The notes under the pieces are model-generated. The model searched no databases, was not told the origin of the DNA, and was given only the letters and a program-made list of their open reading frames with translations. The position numbers and the translations under genes are program-made. Below, in pieces: positions 1-13,314 of a stretch of DNA of 64,000 nt. Numbering within the stretch: the first letter of the stretch is position 1; every line of letters begins with the position of its first letter. Source of the DNA: Taenia hydatigena (taxonomy: Eukaryota > Platyhelminthes > Cestoda > Cyclophyllidea > Taeniidae); contig JADWOT020000008.1 in NCBI GenBank assembly GCA_036345935.2, forward strand, positions 13,699,733-13,763,732, given 5' to 3'.

Positions 1-573
1 CCTCAAATTCCACTTTTGAAAGACTCGCTTTCAAAGCCAAAGCAAGTTATCAAACATGCAAATAGGACTTCAAAGTTGAATGGGGACCACGTCAAAATCG
101 AGGGGAAGAGAAGGAATGCGACGCCTTTTTCTTCAACTTCATTGGTGCTGTAGTTAAGATTTTTATGACTACAAATAAAAGCCATACCCATCTACTGTTG
201 CAATATTCTACCTTCCTCTGATCCCATTGACTAATTTTTGGCCTCATTACCATCTGAAGATGGTACAGAAAGAAACTAGTCTTTCCAGACATTTGTTAAC
301 TTTGCACAACTCAAATTAAGTAATTCTTGAGACTGATTATTCAACAACGCAGATTTCAACTGATACAAAAGGCGCCTCTCGAAGCATCGGAAGGATAGGC
401 TTCACGCCAACGCAAACGATGGTGGAGACGGGACTGCATTTGGGAACCCTGCGCCCTCAGACCAAATACTACTTGAGGCCAACGCACACCTCATGGTCAA
501 TAACTTAATGACGCAGACTTCCTCGGTTCAGTAAAATGCATCGATAGTGCAGAGTTTTGCAAATTCAACGCAC
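1..573. other. No exon recognised; probably arrestin intron
   Basis: This stretch lies downstream, in the minus-strand sense, of the last arrestin exon I can see. I searched the minus strand for the expected following arrestin segment (the strand leading to the V-S-Y-K-V-type motif) and did not find it. The remaining arrestin exons probably lie outside the window. The short open frames here show no family motif. Confidence 0.4.
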
Positions 574-3500
574 ATGGTCGAGGAGGCAAGGTTGGTGTCT
601 TCATTTTTGAGGTCACCGTCCAGCGCTAGACCCGACTTGTCCCGATTGTCCGCAAGGAGGGGGCAGAGGCGGTACACTTTGCACCAGCCCGTTTGGCTCG
701 GCCATATGGGAAAGCCCTCTCTGTGCAAGGAACGTAGAAGAAAAGATAACAACCAACTGATCAATCATCGGTCGCGCGTTTTGTTTTCTGCTAAAATATG
801 AAATCTATCACCAGCCTTTTGAGGTTATGAGACGAAGCACTTCTCTAATAGGCTCAAAATGATATAAGCTTTGCACCTTGTGATACCCCATCAAATATTG
901 ATATGTTGCGTTTGTCTTATTTTTAAAAAATACCAAATGGAGGCTTTCATCCTGCCTGATTATACAGCTCGTCCTTCTAGCCTTCCATCTTCCTTATGCT
1001 TCCATAAAAAGCCGTTTATCGACTCCCACGTTTCATTAAATCTTCAAAAGCAAATCTGGCATTCCAGTCCTAGCTGTCTTATCTTAAAGCTACAAAATTA
1101 AATATTAAAACATTATGCATGTTTAGATTCACCGTTAGAAGCAATTTCAAGATAAATGGTTTTACCAGCGTCTACTTTCGCATTTCAGGCGCAATAGATC
1201 ACAGAATAGGAGAAGAGTCTCATGAAAAACTCCACTGGGGCGGCCAAATAGGAGCAATTCACTAGACATGAAGGCCGTGTTTTTTGGGGATGCAAACCTC
1301 TCAAGGACTAGTTTAAACTTGTGTCAAATAAAAATCATAGTCTGCTAAGCAAATCTTTACGTCTCTTGTGCACATTGCAAAAAGTGTCATGTCATTTGGA
1401 TTGCTGGCTGACCGACCGAATAATTGACACGTAATGAGAAACAGCCACTGCGCATGAGTAGTTCAACAAACGAGCACATCGTTGGTTACTCTCAAACAAT
1501 CCAATGCCCAACTACTATACCACACAACTCATGCCTGCCTTCGAGGCACGTAAGCCTTCATTCTCAGAAGACTTCCCTTGTTTCCCAATAAATTGCCACT
1601 CCCCAAAAGCCGAACAATTATATTTTAGGTCTGCTTAATGGAAGCGCGACGTGAACGTGTGAAGAAAAACTTCTTTCGCCTGATAAATAGCCAGGACAAT
1701 TCAAACAATTCAAAGAAAGCTCTACTCTCAATTCCACAAAGCAGTAGAAAATTTCATACGCACCACCGCGAAACACCCATGAGATCTTATTTCTCACCCT
1801 CTGTATTATTTCCCGATGACATTTTACCCAACTCGAAGCGATTATCGCCCCTTCTTGACCCAATTACTAAACTATCTCCAACGAAGTGGAAGGATAAAGT
1901 GAGGAGGAAAAGTACAACCGAATGGAAGTAATTAGGGCTTAATTTTTTGCTTCCAGTGACAAACAACATCTGAAAGTGGGATTTGCAGCTAATCATGTCA
2001 ACAGATAAAATCACTTAAGTAATTTTAGTTTTATTATTTTCATCATCAAAATCACATAAACTTGTTCTGTCGCCTTACATTGTTTACAATAAAACGGACC
2101 AGGAATGTACTTGCATTTGGGAAAAGCTTCGAACAGATTGCTTGAATAAAGCAGACTTTTAAAATGTTTATATTCATTTCTTCTTTCAAATGAGAGATAT
2201 GTTCTAGTTGAAACTTAAGCTAAACGGAGAAAATGCTCATGCGACTCACCAAATTACAAAAAAACCGAAATTCGCCAGGCAAAATGCGGGCGCCGTCCTC
2301 AGGTTACTTGATTACCATTACAGATGCAGAATTTTAATCAAAAGGACGAAACAAACGCTACCATCTTTGAGATGGCCGAGCATCGCTAGTAGGTCTGTTT
2401 GCACAATTTCTTTCAAATAGGAGTGTTACTTTTAGGTCACAATGGCCATGAATTTACTATTTATTAAAGAGGTTATTAAAACGACCAAGCAACTTTTGAG
2501 TAGGCTGTTACAAAAAACACGATCTGGCCACTTGCGGTGCAACTCAGTAAGTGGCACTAGAATGATTTCTTAAATTTTTAAAAATTATTTTGCTACTGGC
2601 CAGCCTCCTGTAGTATGATTGGAGTTTGCGCTATGCGATGATGGATGAGCAAAAGCAAAGTTGAACTGTTTAAACCTTCTTCTATCAGACATACGATAAG
2701 TGTTCTTTATCGGTTTGTGATGAGTTTAATGCAATGAAACATGCGTAGGATACTCCCCATCTGAGGGGAGTTAGTGGAAAAGAGTCCTCTGACAATATGG
2801 AAGAGAACGCTAAAGAAAGCATCCTACATAATTTTAAAGGGGGTTAACAGTGCTGCAGTGATGACACTAGCATATCTGAAAAAGGACAAGAACAAGGGTG
2901 CACACCCTAGAGGAAAAAAATTGGTATTTAATGGGGGAGTAGGAAGAGAGGGAGGTAATGAGGGGCAACGTGAATAACTTACTCGGAGTTAATCTCGGCG
3001 ACGTTGCACTTGTAATGACTCGCGTTAGGAAGACAGATGACCGTGTACTGTCGCACTGTAAAGGCCAAACGTAATGGAGGACGATGAAAGACAACATTTA
3101 CATTTCCACGTACATACAAGAATCGACATTTTGATCTAACTTTGGGTAAAATCCGTGCCATCCCTAGCACCTATCCTGTTTCGTGTTTAAGGTCAGAATG
3201 AAGCTCTTCACCTCTTTTTTGTGAATTTCACCGCTATCGTTCTCAAAAATGGAAAAATTTGTAAATGAGAAGATAATGTCAGGATCTCCAGATCAATAAA
3301 GCCACATCATTAATGCAAATCGCTAAACATGCCACGTTTTCCCCTCCTTCCAAGTAAGAAGTAACGTGGTAGCCCAAACCTTGAAATGAGAGGAGATTGC
3401 CAAGTCCTTAACCAAAATAGTCACTCAAGAGGAGTCATACGGTGATTCGACAGGACTACTCCTCAAGCTGGATAATCGAAAGAATTTGTGGTCATGACAG

Positions 3501-5096
3501 ACTCTACATGACTACCATGTTCAAGATGGCGATGAAGAGGGCTACCAGCAAACACACCCATAATGCTGAGAGCTCTTCAATATCTGCCACTAAAGACATT
3601 GAGGCCGGCACGAATGAAGGCTGCTTAAGAGAGAAGCGTAGTCAACTTAGACGGCGCAGTAGAACGGATGACGGTTTCATGAAATCATCATTTGCCCTGC
3701 CCATTATAAAGATTTGCTACAAAATTTATAACACCACACCAACCTTGCTTGTAAATGCAAAGCTAATAATGAGTAATGCAAAATAATCATTCAAGCCCCT
3801 CGAAAACTAGCTAGAAAGGCTGTATCTTCCATTCATTAAATTTGTATACAAACTTTTAATAAATGTATTTAGTAAAGTGAACGACGAAGAGCCGTTATCC
3901 CTTGAAACAACAAGGGAATAGAGGCTCAAAAAAAATTAACTTCAGGAGATAATGGTAAAGGGGAGCATTGATGCGATTAGCAACAACAAGACTAGTTTTT
4001 AAATTTCTGGAAGCGGCGGATGTAGAAGAGCACAGATTCATCTCTATCAGCACAAAAATAACGCTACCGGTGTGACAGATACAGAGCTCTCCAGATACTC
4101 TGCAGACCATAATCACTTCCTGAAAGGAGAATTGAAATTGATGCAACTCGATGAGAGATGAAGAGGAGTACCTGGATCCACCTCCCGATCTGTCCAGATA
4201 GAGTACCAAGGATCACATCTTTACGGAAGCGACTAAAATACTACTTAGTCCCATCAGCATCACCGTAATTGCCAATTTGCCTCCTCATCAGTTTACAAAA
4301 GATGTATCACAGTCTCCAAAACGAAAGTGGATAAATCGTACGCCCTAAAAGTAATCTAACGTCAGCTTAAACAGGATTTAATCACATCAAAGAAAAGGTA
4401 GTTGGAATAAGTGAAATATTTCTGCCGTATCAAATGACGAAAAACTGTAAAATCAGGAGAAATAACAACAGCCACAGCTGAGGTTCTTGCAACAGACTGA
4501 TTTCCTCAAGTCAATAACTATCGCCACGTCACTAAGGAATAGGCTAATCAGCTACTTAATGCATCAAGCAATCTTTTCAAACCGAGCTAAAAAATTCGTC
4601 TGCTTTGTAATTGGCGCTAACCCCCTTCGACAAGTACAAGTGAAGCCTCATGTAGCGGACACAAAGTAGATGACACTAGAATGCACACATTGAGGTAGTC
4701 ATAAACTTATGTGCTGATTCTGCATTTCCAAATGAAAGGAACGACTATTTCAACTTGCGATTTGAGCAAGGTAGCCAAATTTAAGGATCTTGACTAATAA
4801 GGGGTGGCTTTTTACCAGAATCTGTGAATCTGTTAATCACTGATGTGTTTAGTGACCCTGTGATTAGTGAATTCGTCGTGTCGATCTATGGAGAGAATGA
4901 GCCATTTTGGTTTCGTTTTTTTTCAATGCCAAGGTCTATTGTTGTTGAATAAAATATAGTGACGAAGAACTTAGCCAATAATGCCGCTAGAAATTTGAAA
5001 GGACAACTTACCAATCAACTTGATCTTTTTGACAGTTTTCGTGGAGTTGTTGTCCACAAGTACATTGACAACTATTGATTCGCCATGGAAGTATTT
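574..5096 (-). CDS. Arrestin (partial gene, three internal exons)
   Basis: Arrestins are cytoplasmic adaptors that bind phosphorylated G-protein-coupled receptors, stop G-protein signalling and promote endocytosis. Three minus-strand exons are clear: 5096-5012, 3055-2983 and 720-574. The first reads [17 protein letters not shown], then TKTVKKIK. The second starts [10 protein letters not shown] and contains HYKCNVAE. The third contains [23 protein letters not shown], and [11 protein letters not shown]. These match the family order at the start of the C-terminal arrestin domain. Splice sites agree: TTTTTTTAG acceptor and GTAAGT donor on exon one, TTTACAG and GTAAGT on exon two, TTGCACAG and GTGCGT on exon three. 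Joins are in phase (G+TG gives Val, GA+A gives Glu) with no stop. Introns are about 1.96 and 2.26 kb. The segment just before CKVY ([11 protein letters not shown]) looks unlike usual arrestins, where a P-G-S/A-T motif is expected. N-terminal exons were not found; the gap at 5528 could hide one. Likely functional, but incomplete here. Confidence 0.88.
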
Positions 5097-5527
5097 CTAA
5101 AAAAAGTTGGTGACAAATAGAGTTTTTGCAAATAAGTATGCCCACACACTGGTGGCATGGCTTTGTATTCATGATTTCCACAATATCATTTAAACCAGTT
5201 CTTCTGTGCGCTGATAATAAAGCAGTCTCCAGACTTATAAACAATCTCAATTTCGCTAACTGCATAACACACTACAACCGTGGTAGATAAATGAATCTAT
5301 GAAGACTCGTAATCGAGGGGCCATAGCAACCGGGTCGGTTTTTTGTGAATACTAAAATCTCGGGTTCCGTATTACGCACAGTAACAGAGACCACAATTGA
5401 AAGAAGCGAAATCTTCCTCAGCGAAGTTCTTACTACATTTTATAGATACGCTTAATCGTTGTCATGAACTGGAGGTTCGACTCAGTTGCAGAAAACTGCA
5501 ATGGCTTGAAAAAATAAACTTAACATC

Positions 5528-5627
5528 NNNNNNNNNNNNNNNNNNNNNNNNNNNNNNNNNNNNNNNNNNNNNNNNNNNNNNNNNNNNNNNNNNNNNNNNN
5601 NNNNNNNNNNNNNNNNNNNNNNNNNNN
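5528..5627. other. Assembly gap (100 N)
   Basis: A run of exactly 100 N, which is the conventional placeholder for a scaffold join of unknown length. The true distance across it is therefore unknown. It sits just upstream, in the minus-strand sense, of the first arrestin exon found, so missing arrestin exons could lie in it. Confidence 0.99.
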
Positions 5628-6366
5628 TCTACTTTGTGTTCTTTAATAAAGGCGTCCCAAAACTACTTAAGCGCATCAATTTTGGAAAGGGCTGCACATT
5701 CCACAGACTACGTGCCTAGGTTGAGTGCATTTGCAGCGTAGGAAATTGTTTAAATATTTATTGGGCAGTACGATTCCCATTTTTGAACAATAATTTACAG
5801 GGATGAAACATTTAAAATTGTCACTGCGCATTAATCTTCCAAAGATGTTATTGTAAGCACGCATAAATTCAAGTTACGCAATTGAACTTTTAGGAACAAA
5901 AGTGGCTAGTTCAACACTTCGGCCTTGTTGACAAGTTTTAATTATAGTTCTTATGACATTCCCACTTCCAGATAATGGCCAAATATTGCTGCTATTCTAA
6001 GTGCGAACATTTCATTCTATAGGCGCTGCATAGAGTTAAGCTCTATTTGGTTGTGGATAGCTCACTAATACAATAATTACGGCTGGTTAATCAGACTGCT
6101 TTTCCGCAGTTGACCTTTGATGTTTCGTCAAGGTGGTGCAGTTAGCTTTCATTCCTCATTAAGGGCCTTTAAGATTTGGGTTCCGAAAATCTTATAACTA
6201 TCTATAATTTAAAACTGGTGGCTACCAATTTTAAAGCAGGCTCAAATTCTGGAGTAGTCCATAAACATTGATCAAAGTTACTTTCAAAAAAAGGACGAGG
6301 CTCTTATGCTTCATATAATATGTTAGGTTAAAGGATGTCACAGATCATACATACTAACACAAACTT

Positions 6367-6515
6367 GCCGACTGCAATCATGTGAATAAGACTGACGTCG
6401 CAAGAGAGGAGAATCCGCCTGTGGTGTGCCGATTTTAGTCATGTGACTGAGGATGACGTTGCGAGAGCGGCGAGTTGGCCTGTGTTGTATCGATTGTATT
6501 CATGCGACTACATCA
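6367..6515. repeat. 61-bp tandem repeat, about 2.5 units
   Basis: Units begin at 6367, 6428 and 6489, exactly 61 bp apart. Each contains a variant of TCATGTGA-like sequence near its start. The first two also share TGACGT-GC-AGAG in the middle and GCCTGTG-TGT at the end. The third breaks off after about 25 bp. Copies differ by substitutions only, so the period is preserved. No coding function is seen. Confidence 0.75.
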
Positions 6516-8781
6516 TTCCATGTTTCACTGCGGCAAAGAATAGCACCTGATTGAACTGGAGAGGTCAGCTACGAAAATTAGGGAGGGAGGTGTGGAGGAG
6601 AAGAAATGTGAAAACCAAATGCGTGGAAATCGATAATAGTAGAACGAGCGGAGAGGAACGGAGCGAAGGAAGGAAATTGGTGATGATGAAATAGTTTATT
6701 AAGTTATGCGTCGTCTTAGTAGCGCGAATGTCTAGGATTCGAGCCTCTCATCAGAAATGCCAATAATTTTACCTCCCGTTTTAAATGCATGAAGTACCTT
6801 TAATTCACCTATAATCCTTGTTTCAATTCGTCGTTGGACAAGCACGCACATAAGTGAATGTGTAAAATGCTGTCTAAGTCCCGTCGGCTTTTAACGGCTC
6901 CTAATTTAAAAACATGCTAAATAGAATCTTTTTACAAAATATTTTAATCGTTTTCTACAGATTAAGCGGTTTTAACAGGGCATGAATTAAAAGGGCAATG
7001 ATGAAGAATCGGTGTCGCTAGCCTATCACTATATCCCCGCGGCGTAAACTTGTTATAAAACGCATTCCAGATGTAAACAACACAATGTCAGTTAGTTCAA
7101 GCAATGAAATTCTGCAGAGGGGACAAAATTAAACCCAGTGAAACAAATAATAATGACTTCAAGCACTACTGTTTGAGGTCTTCGAGCCCTGATAAGGATC
7201 AAACTCATGATTGTTGATCTTAGTTTATATACCATGATAAAAGTTTAAATTGCGATGATATAATTTCATGTTGAGCCCATTTTGAATAAGTTTGATCTTC
7301 TTCTTAGTATCATACGTATGCATCCATATAAATAGCCTACTATAGAAGCCTGTCCATGACGCCTTGAAAATGAATGGGATCAGTAAGGCATGCAATCAAG
7401 CTGGTTTATTGCCTAATGTGGTTATTCAAAATGAAGTGAACACTTTCCTCCTGGTTGTCTCAAGTCCTAAATTTCATTACAATAGCTCCTACAGCACTTA
7501 CCCCTAACCAGCGCTAATGACTTGATTTGGTCGTAAAATTTAGTATTATAGTGGCTATTTACTGTAAAACCAGCGCGAAAATTGACGGCGTAGAAAAGAA
7601 TGTTATCTAACTGGACGAACCTTACTCCAAAGTGATTTATCTTACATATTACCTAAAACTCTACCATTGGCTCTGATGCTACAGTTTACCTGCATCTTTT
7701 TGTTGGTCGCAACAGGTCTAGTCTTAAAGCTGAAGTTGACAGTTGCTCGCTGAAAAATCTAAACATCAGGCACCTATGATTCTAGGACTTTAAGCAGACT
7801 CAGCTTAACGTCGATGCTTACATTGGTAGCCTTAACTCAAGTCCTGTCTAACAGCTGCACTTTTATCAAATTAGGCTCTGCTATGCCACGCTTGTTAAGA
7901 CTTGTGACCGTGGTGGTACCAGTACGTGTTTATATGAGGTCAGAGAGGATTGCGAGTGAGGCAGCGCAGCGAATTAAAATTTTGCGTCTCGTGGCACATT
8001 TTGCCGAGTCAGAAAATGTGATTTCAGGTCACATAAGGCCAGAGAACGGCCAACCATCATGCCTTTGCAAAGACTCAGATGGTTGTAAGCTACTCAGGTC
8101 GCGGCCAGACACTTGCATCCTCGTGAGTACATCTCTCTGCTCATGCCAAGTTAGCGAAACGCAAGATGTCACCTCTACGACAAGTTGAGCAATTACCGGT
8201 TGATGTCAAAAGTGAGAGAACTAGTTAAGTAAATTATTGCCCGATGTAATTTTGGAGTTTCCACCGCACTTAGGCACGAACCCGTGTCTACCTTATGTGT
8301 TTCAACATAGATGACCTCCTGACGTTTCATAAAATCCACCATTTCGAGAATTAAATTTGGCCTAAAAAGTACTCACGTGCTCTTTAAAGAGTAACCTTGT
8401 TTCGCTGTTTGCAACCAATCAAAATATTTAAGGCCGTGACTTGATGCGCAGCTAAAATTCACTACTGAAAATGCTGTTGCCGGCATTTTTGCCATAACCG
8501 AGTACCCATCAAAAGGGCACAAATTTTAGGGCAAAACACACTTCAGAGCATAAAACTTTTAGTTCTTGATGTAGTTCTAATATTATGGATGATATGCATA
8601 ATTTATTCGGTGCATTCAGTGAATGCAAAGGCTTCAAACAAAACAACAAAATAAGTAGATCCTAAAAGTACCAAAATAGAGGGTTCTAGTGGTAATATCT
8701 CCTATAAGGGAGGGCGATTTGCCACCATCCATGATAAGGCATAGGTAGGCTGCACATCACGTTTAGAAAGTCAAACAGATG

Positions 8782-8800
8782 TGCGACATCCGATGTCGCA
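8782..8800. repeat. Perfect 8-bp inverted repeat followed by T5
   Basis: TGCGACAT, a CCG spacer, then ATGTCGCA form a perfect hairpin, with TTTTT directly after it on the plus strand. This resembles a small stem-loop with an RNA polymerase III-type T run. No A-box or B-box was found beside it, so chance is a fair explanation. Confidence 0.3.
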
Positions 8801-11800
8801 TTTTTACGCAAGAAAAAACCCAATGCGCTTTGTTTAAGAAAATATTTTGTGGAACTAATCGTATTCTGCAAGGTTGTATTGAACATGAGGGTGACTTGCT
8901 AGGGCTCTAATAATGGAACTTCAAGAAAACGATAAGGGTCAATTCACAAAGTTCTTTAGGAGGGGACTGTTTTCCGAAATCATGCACACATACGAAGAAT
9001 GGTAAGGTTTAAGGAAAATATGTGGGAGCCGCTGACACATTGTACTATAATATCTTCCTGCGCCAAACCAATTGACTTACCAGGAGTTTACCATCGTCCA
9101 AATAGAAGCATGTAAAATTCCTGTTAAAATTTGTTCTCAACTTATAAGTTGAAAGTTTATACCACATGATGCGCCGGTTTCTAGAATAAACTGGGGGTCA
9201 TGAGCAATCCAAATAACAATTACTTCGCTCCCAAAAAACAACATAAACGTAGTTCAGAGAGAAAAATAAAGGTTAACGATGCACATTTTAGAACCGCAAG
9301 GTATGCTTTTGCCTTGACATTCTATGTTTACTAGTGAGTTATCCACTGCTTGTCCCTTGATTATGCCGGAGCAAATTTCAAAATGTTCGCATGGCCAAAA
9401 CTTGCAGTCGTTATTACGCACGGGTGGTAACAAGCCAGCCTGCTGCCATGTAAAATAAAACAAATAAATACTTTACACATTTCGATAGACAAAATTAGAT
9501 ATTATTGGCCAACATGGTTAAGTGTTGCAATTGGTTCTGCACTATCAAAGCGATTTGTCAAAAGCACTGAGTTAACAAGCAAATTTTAAATGTAGTAAAA
9601 AACGCTAAAAGCCGTACGTAAGCAAATACAAAAGTGCTGCGCTTAATAATAAGATCCATTTTTAAAACTGCAAGTGTTTACAAAAATCCATAAAATCAGA
9701 CATCGCGCAAAACGCATCAAAATGTACTAGAAACATGAGTCTGTGTTTAGCATACAAAGGACGATCAGAACAGAGGCTCGAATGAAAATTGATCTCGATT
9801 TTTGACAATCAAATCCTAAAAAAAGAGGTCTTAATGATTGTTCAGCAACAAAATGTCTCAAGAGGCTCCATTCTTGCTTTACACGCGACGGCAAGACAAG
9901 TCCGCAGACATTAGTCAAAAATTACGATCAGAAACTTCAATTTAGCACTTATATGCTCTAGTTATCTCAAAAGTTTGTTCACTTAAACTGCTTGAATTTT
10001 TATAGTTATATACCATTCATTCTTCCCATTCCACGGGTCACACACCTAGATCCTTTTAAACTGCAATACGGAGTACACTGCTGAACTTCCAGCACTGCTT
10101 TGTAGTGGCAACCATTAAAATGATCTCTGTTCGTGGATATGGAAGTATTTAGTGCATGTTAGCAAAAAAGCGTTTGACGCGGTTGAGACATTTGGGAGGC
10201 ACAAGTAACTATTTTGGCAGTCCAATCTAGTTGTAAACCTTCCAATAAAAGTCCAGTGATCTGCCTTATTCTGGCTTAGCATGCTGATCAGCATAAACTT
10301 TATTCAAGTGTAAGCCTAGATGGCGAACGTGACTACAAACTAGCAGATGGTTCCTGCTGTTGTATGAAAGTGGTGATATTAACTTTTGTGCTTTATTAGG
10401 GGCCTTTGCTTTAGATTTTTTGTTCTTTAGCTCTTAAATGACTAAATTTGCGTAAGTATAATATTTATCTTTCATGCCCATATGCTAATTATTCATATCT
10501 CACTACCACGTAGAGAACGCAGATGAAACTAATGCCGATCCTCAGCTGCGGTAAGCAAAACGATTTAGCACGAATCGGGAGTCCATATACCTATTGCCTA
10601 CCATATTGTACCTATTAGATTGGGGATCGCACTAAACATGATTGCGACGAATTTCATAATAACAGAATTTTACAACTAATCACCATACCGTAGATAGTTT
10701 TAGTATGAAGAAGGTTATGTACTCATGGCTTTGAATTAAAATTGTCAGGGCTAAAATTCTCTAAGTTTTGCTATTACAGCAATGGCATGCAACCACTGTG
10801 ATAGTTACCTCAATATAGTGCCTTTTGGTTTCACCAGCTTGGCCACCGATGTAACAGCACACTCCCCTTATCCCTTAAAATCAAATGCACATGGCAAAGT
10901 CTCTCCTGGTTTAGATATGACTAATTATACTCACAAAGCGTATTTCAAACACTTGTAGCAGGAACACTGTTAATTCTTGTTAAAACCATACCATGCAATA
11001 TTACCTTTTCCGAAAAGACAATCCGTCCAAAAGAAATCTATTAGAGTGACGTACAGTTATGCTCAAACAATTCTTTGGGCTTTGGGACAAAACATCTGTG
11101 AGGGTTCGGCTCAATAATGTGGAAATTATGGCATGGCATGTGTGGGGCCGGTTAAACCCTGCTCCAGCGAGACCTGGTGGGTAACCGAGCTTGATGTGTA
11201 GGCGTACTTTAATTAATGAGTGTTAAAGTAAAGCTTAATGGAAACCATGTCTAAGAAGCGAGACGGGAAAGCAAAATGCCTCCCTGTTTTCATCTAGTGT
11301 GGCTTTAAGGCAATCTCATGGGTTTATTTGTAATTTTTTTAATGCCATCTCATTTAATAGCGCCATAGTGCTAATCACAGACTCTCCGCACTAATGACCT
11401 TAGCTTACTCTAGTGGATTTTTTGCATAAAATTGAATTAGCTTATAGCATTTATAGGAAGCATAATCATTTTGGGCAATTTGTGAATTTAAAATGGCGAA
11501 ATTACCATAATCCTAGACCGAAGGATTGAAATTTACTTAATTTTGGGCGATTTGTTAGTAGCGCTTAGGAATAACTTCTGACCAAATAAGTCGGTTTTAG
11601 ACTAAGATAATTGATGATTCACAACGGGCCTTCTTTCACTTGATTGGTTCATGAAATTGTGCTAATATCAGTTCTCAACTTCTCTTTTTCCAGACCTTGA
11701 AGTAGGATTTGCTATAGTTAGCAAAACTGCACCTAAGGTGAATTCGAGTGCGAGGTATTGTACTTAACGTTGGCCGTTCGATCATCCCTCTAAAGGATCT

Positions 11801-13314
11801 TAAAGATCTTAACCTACCCGATTTTGGAAGAATGCGTTACATACTTGTACTTGCGTTCAATAACTTTGCCCTGCATTTAGTCCAAAAGCAGACTTCTTTG
11901 CTCAAGTCTTTCAAAACCGCTATGCACTCTGGTTGTGTTCTTAAGCGCGGCAAAAATGTTACGACGGCGTCACAATGATTGTACTAAGGCGGTTTCAAAA
12001 ACATCATTCGCTTCTATAAAGCAGACATCTAATTCGTATTTTGACTTGAACGCGGTCGACTTCTGCTTCTCACCCTTCCAGCCAAGTAGGAGTCACGTTT
12101 GCAGGCGTTAAGTGATTTGACCCAGTTCAGAGATCATGAAGGTGTGCCTTAGGCCAAAACGCGTTTTAAATGCGTGTAGTGCCTTCTCAATCTTTAAAAA
12201 TATGGCTACTTTGTAGCAACTTTTACGAAAACTTCAAACTGCACACTAGAATTAAGCATTTAATTTATCTTGCACCTAAGGAAGTAACAGAGATTTTCCA
12301 AAGTCTGTTTTTTTAATGCGACTTAAAAGTATTTCTTGATTTGAAAAGTTCCTATCCCTTTTCCTTCTCCAGTGCCCATTTGTCCCAATGATATCGTTTT
12401 AATAAATTCATTTCATCCCTGAACAATAAATAGAGCAATGCTGTGCTGTCATAAAAATTTTGGAGCTTTACTTACTTCAACCCATATTAAGGTGCTGACA
12501 AACAATTAATGCGTCATCTTACTTCGTCTACATTTGCTCATGAATTTGCTGTCGAGCCGTGCTGCAGAACCGCATTAGAAAATCTTGCTTAATTTATGAC
12601 CGGTTTCACAGGCATTGCCATTAACTTTTCCTGCCAGCCGTAGCTAAAGTACATAACTTTACTTTCATTGAAATGTTTTTTTTTGACTTGATCAATGCGA
12701 AATATGCTAGTGTGGAAGTTGCAAAATTATTAATACAACTGCATCCAAGGCTTATGGATTTTAAAACCAACGGAAGCGTTTCCATTGGTGGCTGATAAAT
12801 CCCCAGCTCTTGCGCTAGCCAATTATTGGTTAATGAATCCATTTTATGAGTCACCTGATGGTAATTTTTCACTATTTAGCAGGTGGGCAGGTAGGTTGCT
12901 TATCGTGTTCTCTGTTCTGACACTTGGGTGTTATTGGCCCCTACATGGAATGCACACGTAGCACATGGATCGCAGTCTCGCTCATCCATTAAAAGCAGTT
13001 GCATCAGTATACACATATGAACGCCTGCCATCAATTAGGTTACTCTGTTTTTTTCGAAGCATCCATTCTGTTTTCAGACTTCCAGCAAAACATCCCAATG
13101 AATGAATATCCCCGATGGCCGTCACATATAAACGGCGAAGGGCAGGAAAGTAACAGTCACTGCTTTCATCCCCAAGTGTTAGCTTCGATGGCTGCACGTG
13201 CTCATTCAATTGGTGTGCATGAACATTTGCCAGCTAAGACACGGAACATGTAAGACATTTCGATGATAGTGCAATTTTCAGGGACGGCCTTTGACGCACC
13301 ACCATATTCCACAG

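Larger units (their letters stand above)
5628..13314. other. No gene recognised; one short tandem repeat and one hairpin
   Basis: AT-rich sequence without a recognisable exon. Upstream arrestin exons would be expected here on the minus strand, but I could not identify any of their motifs. The longest open frame (7814-8188, plus, 124 codons, no ATG at its start) has no recognisable motif and no flanking splice context I trust. Two small repeats inside are listed separately. Confidence 0.4.

Noticed and set aside
1638..1931. 97-codon plus-strand frame inside the arrestin intron
   Set aside because: Low-complexity Ser/Lys composition, no motif, and located within an intron of a well-supported gene on the other strand.
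3442..4209. Frames of 114 (plus) and 104 (minus) codons between arrestin exons
   Set aside because: No recognisable domain, no convincing start context or splice support, and no paralog in the window.
6710..6780. GGATTCGAGCC, similar to a tRNA B-box
   Set aside because: The spacing within the box is off by one base and no A-box or foldable tRNA surrounds it.
7814..8188. 124-codon plus-strand frame
   Set aside because: Opens at TTG rather than ATG, shows no family motif, and the sequence around it lacks convincing exon signals.
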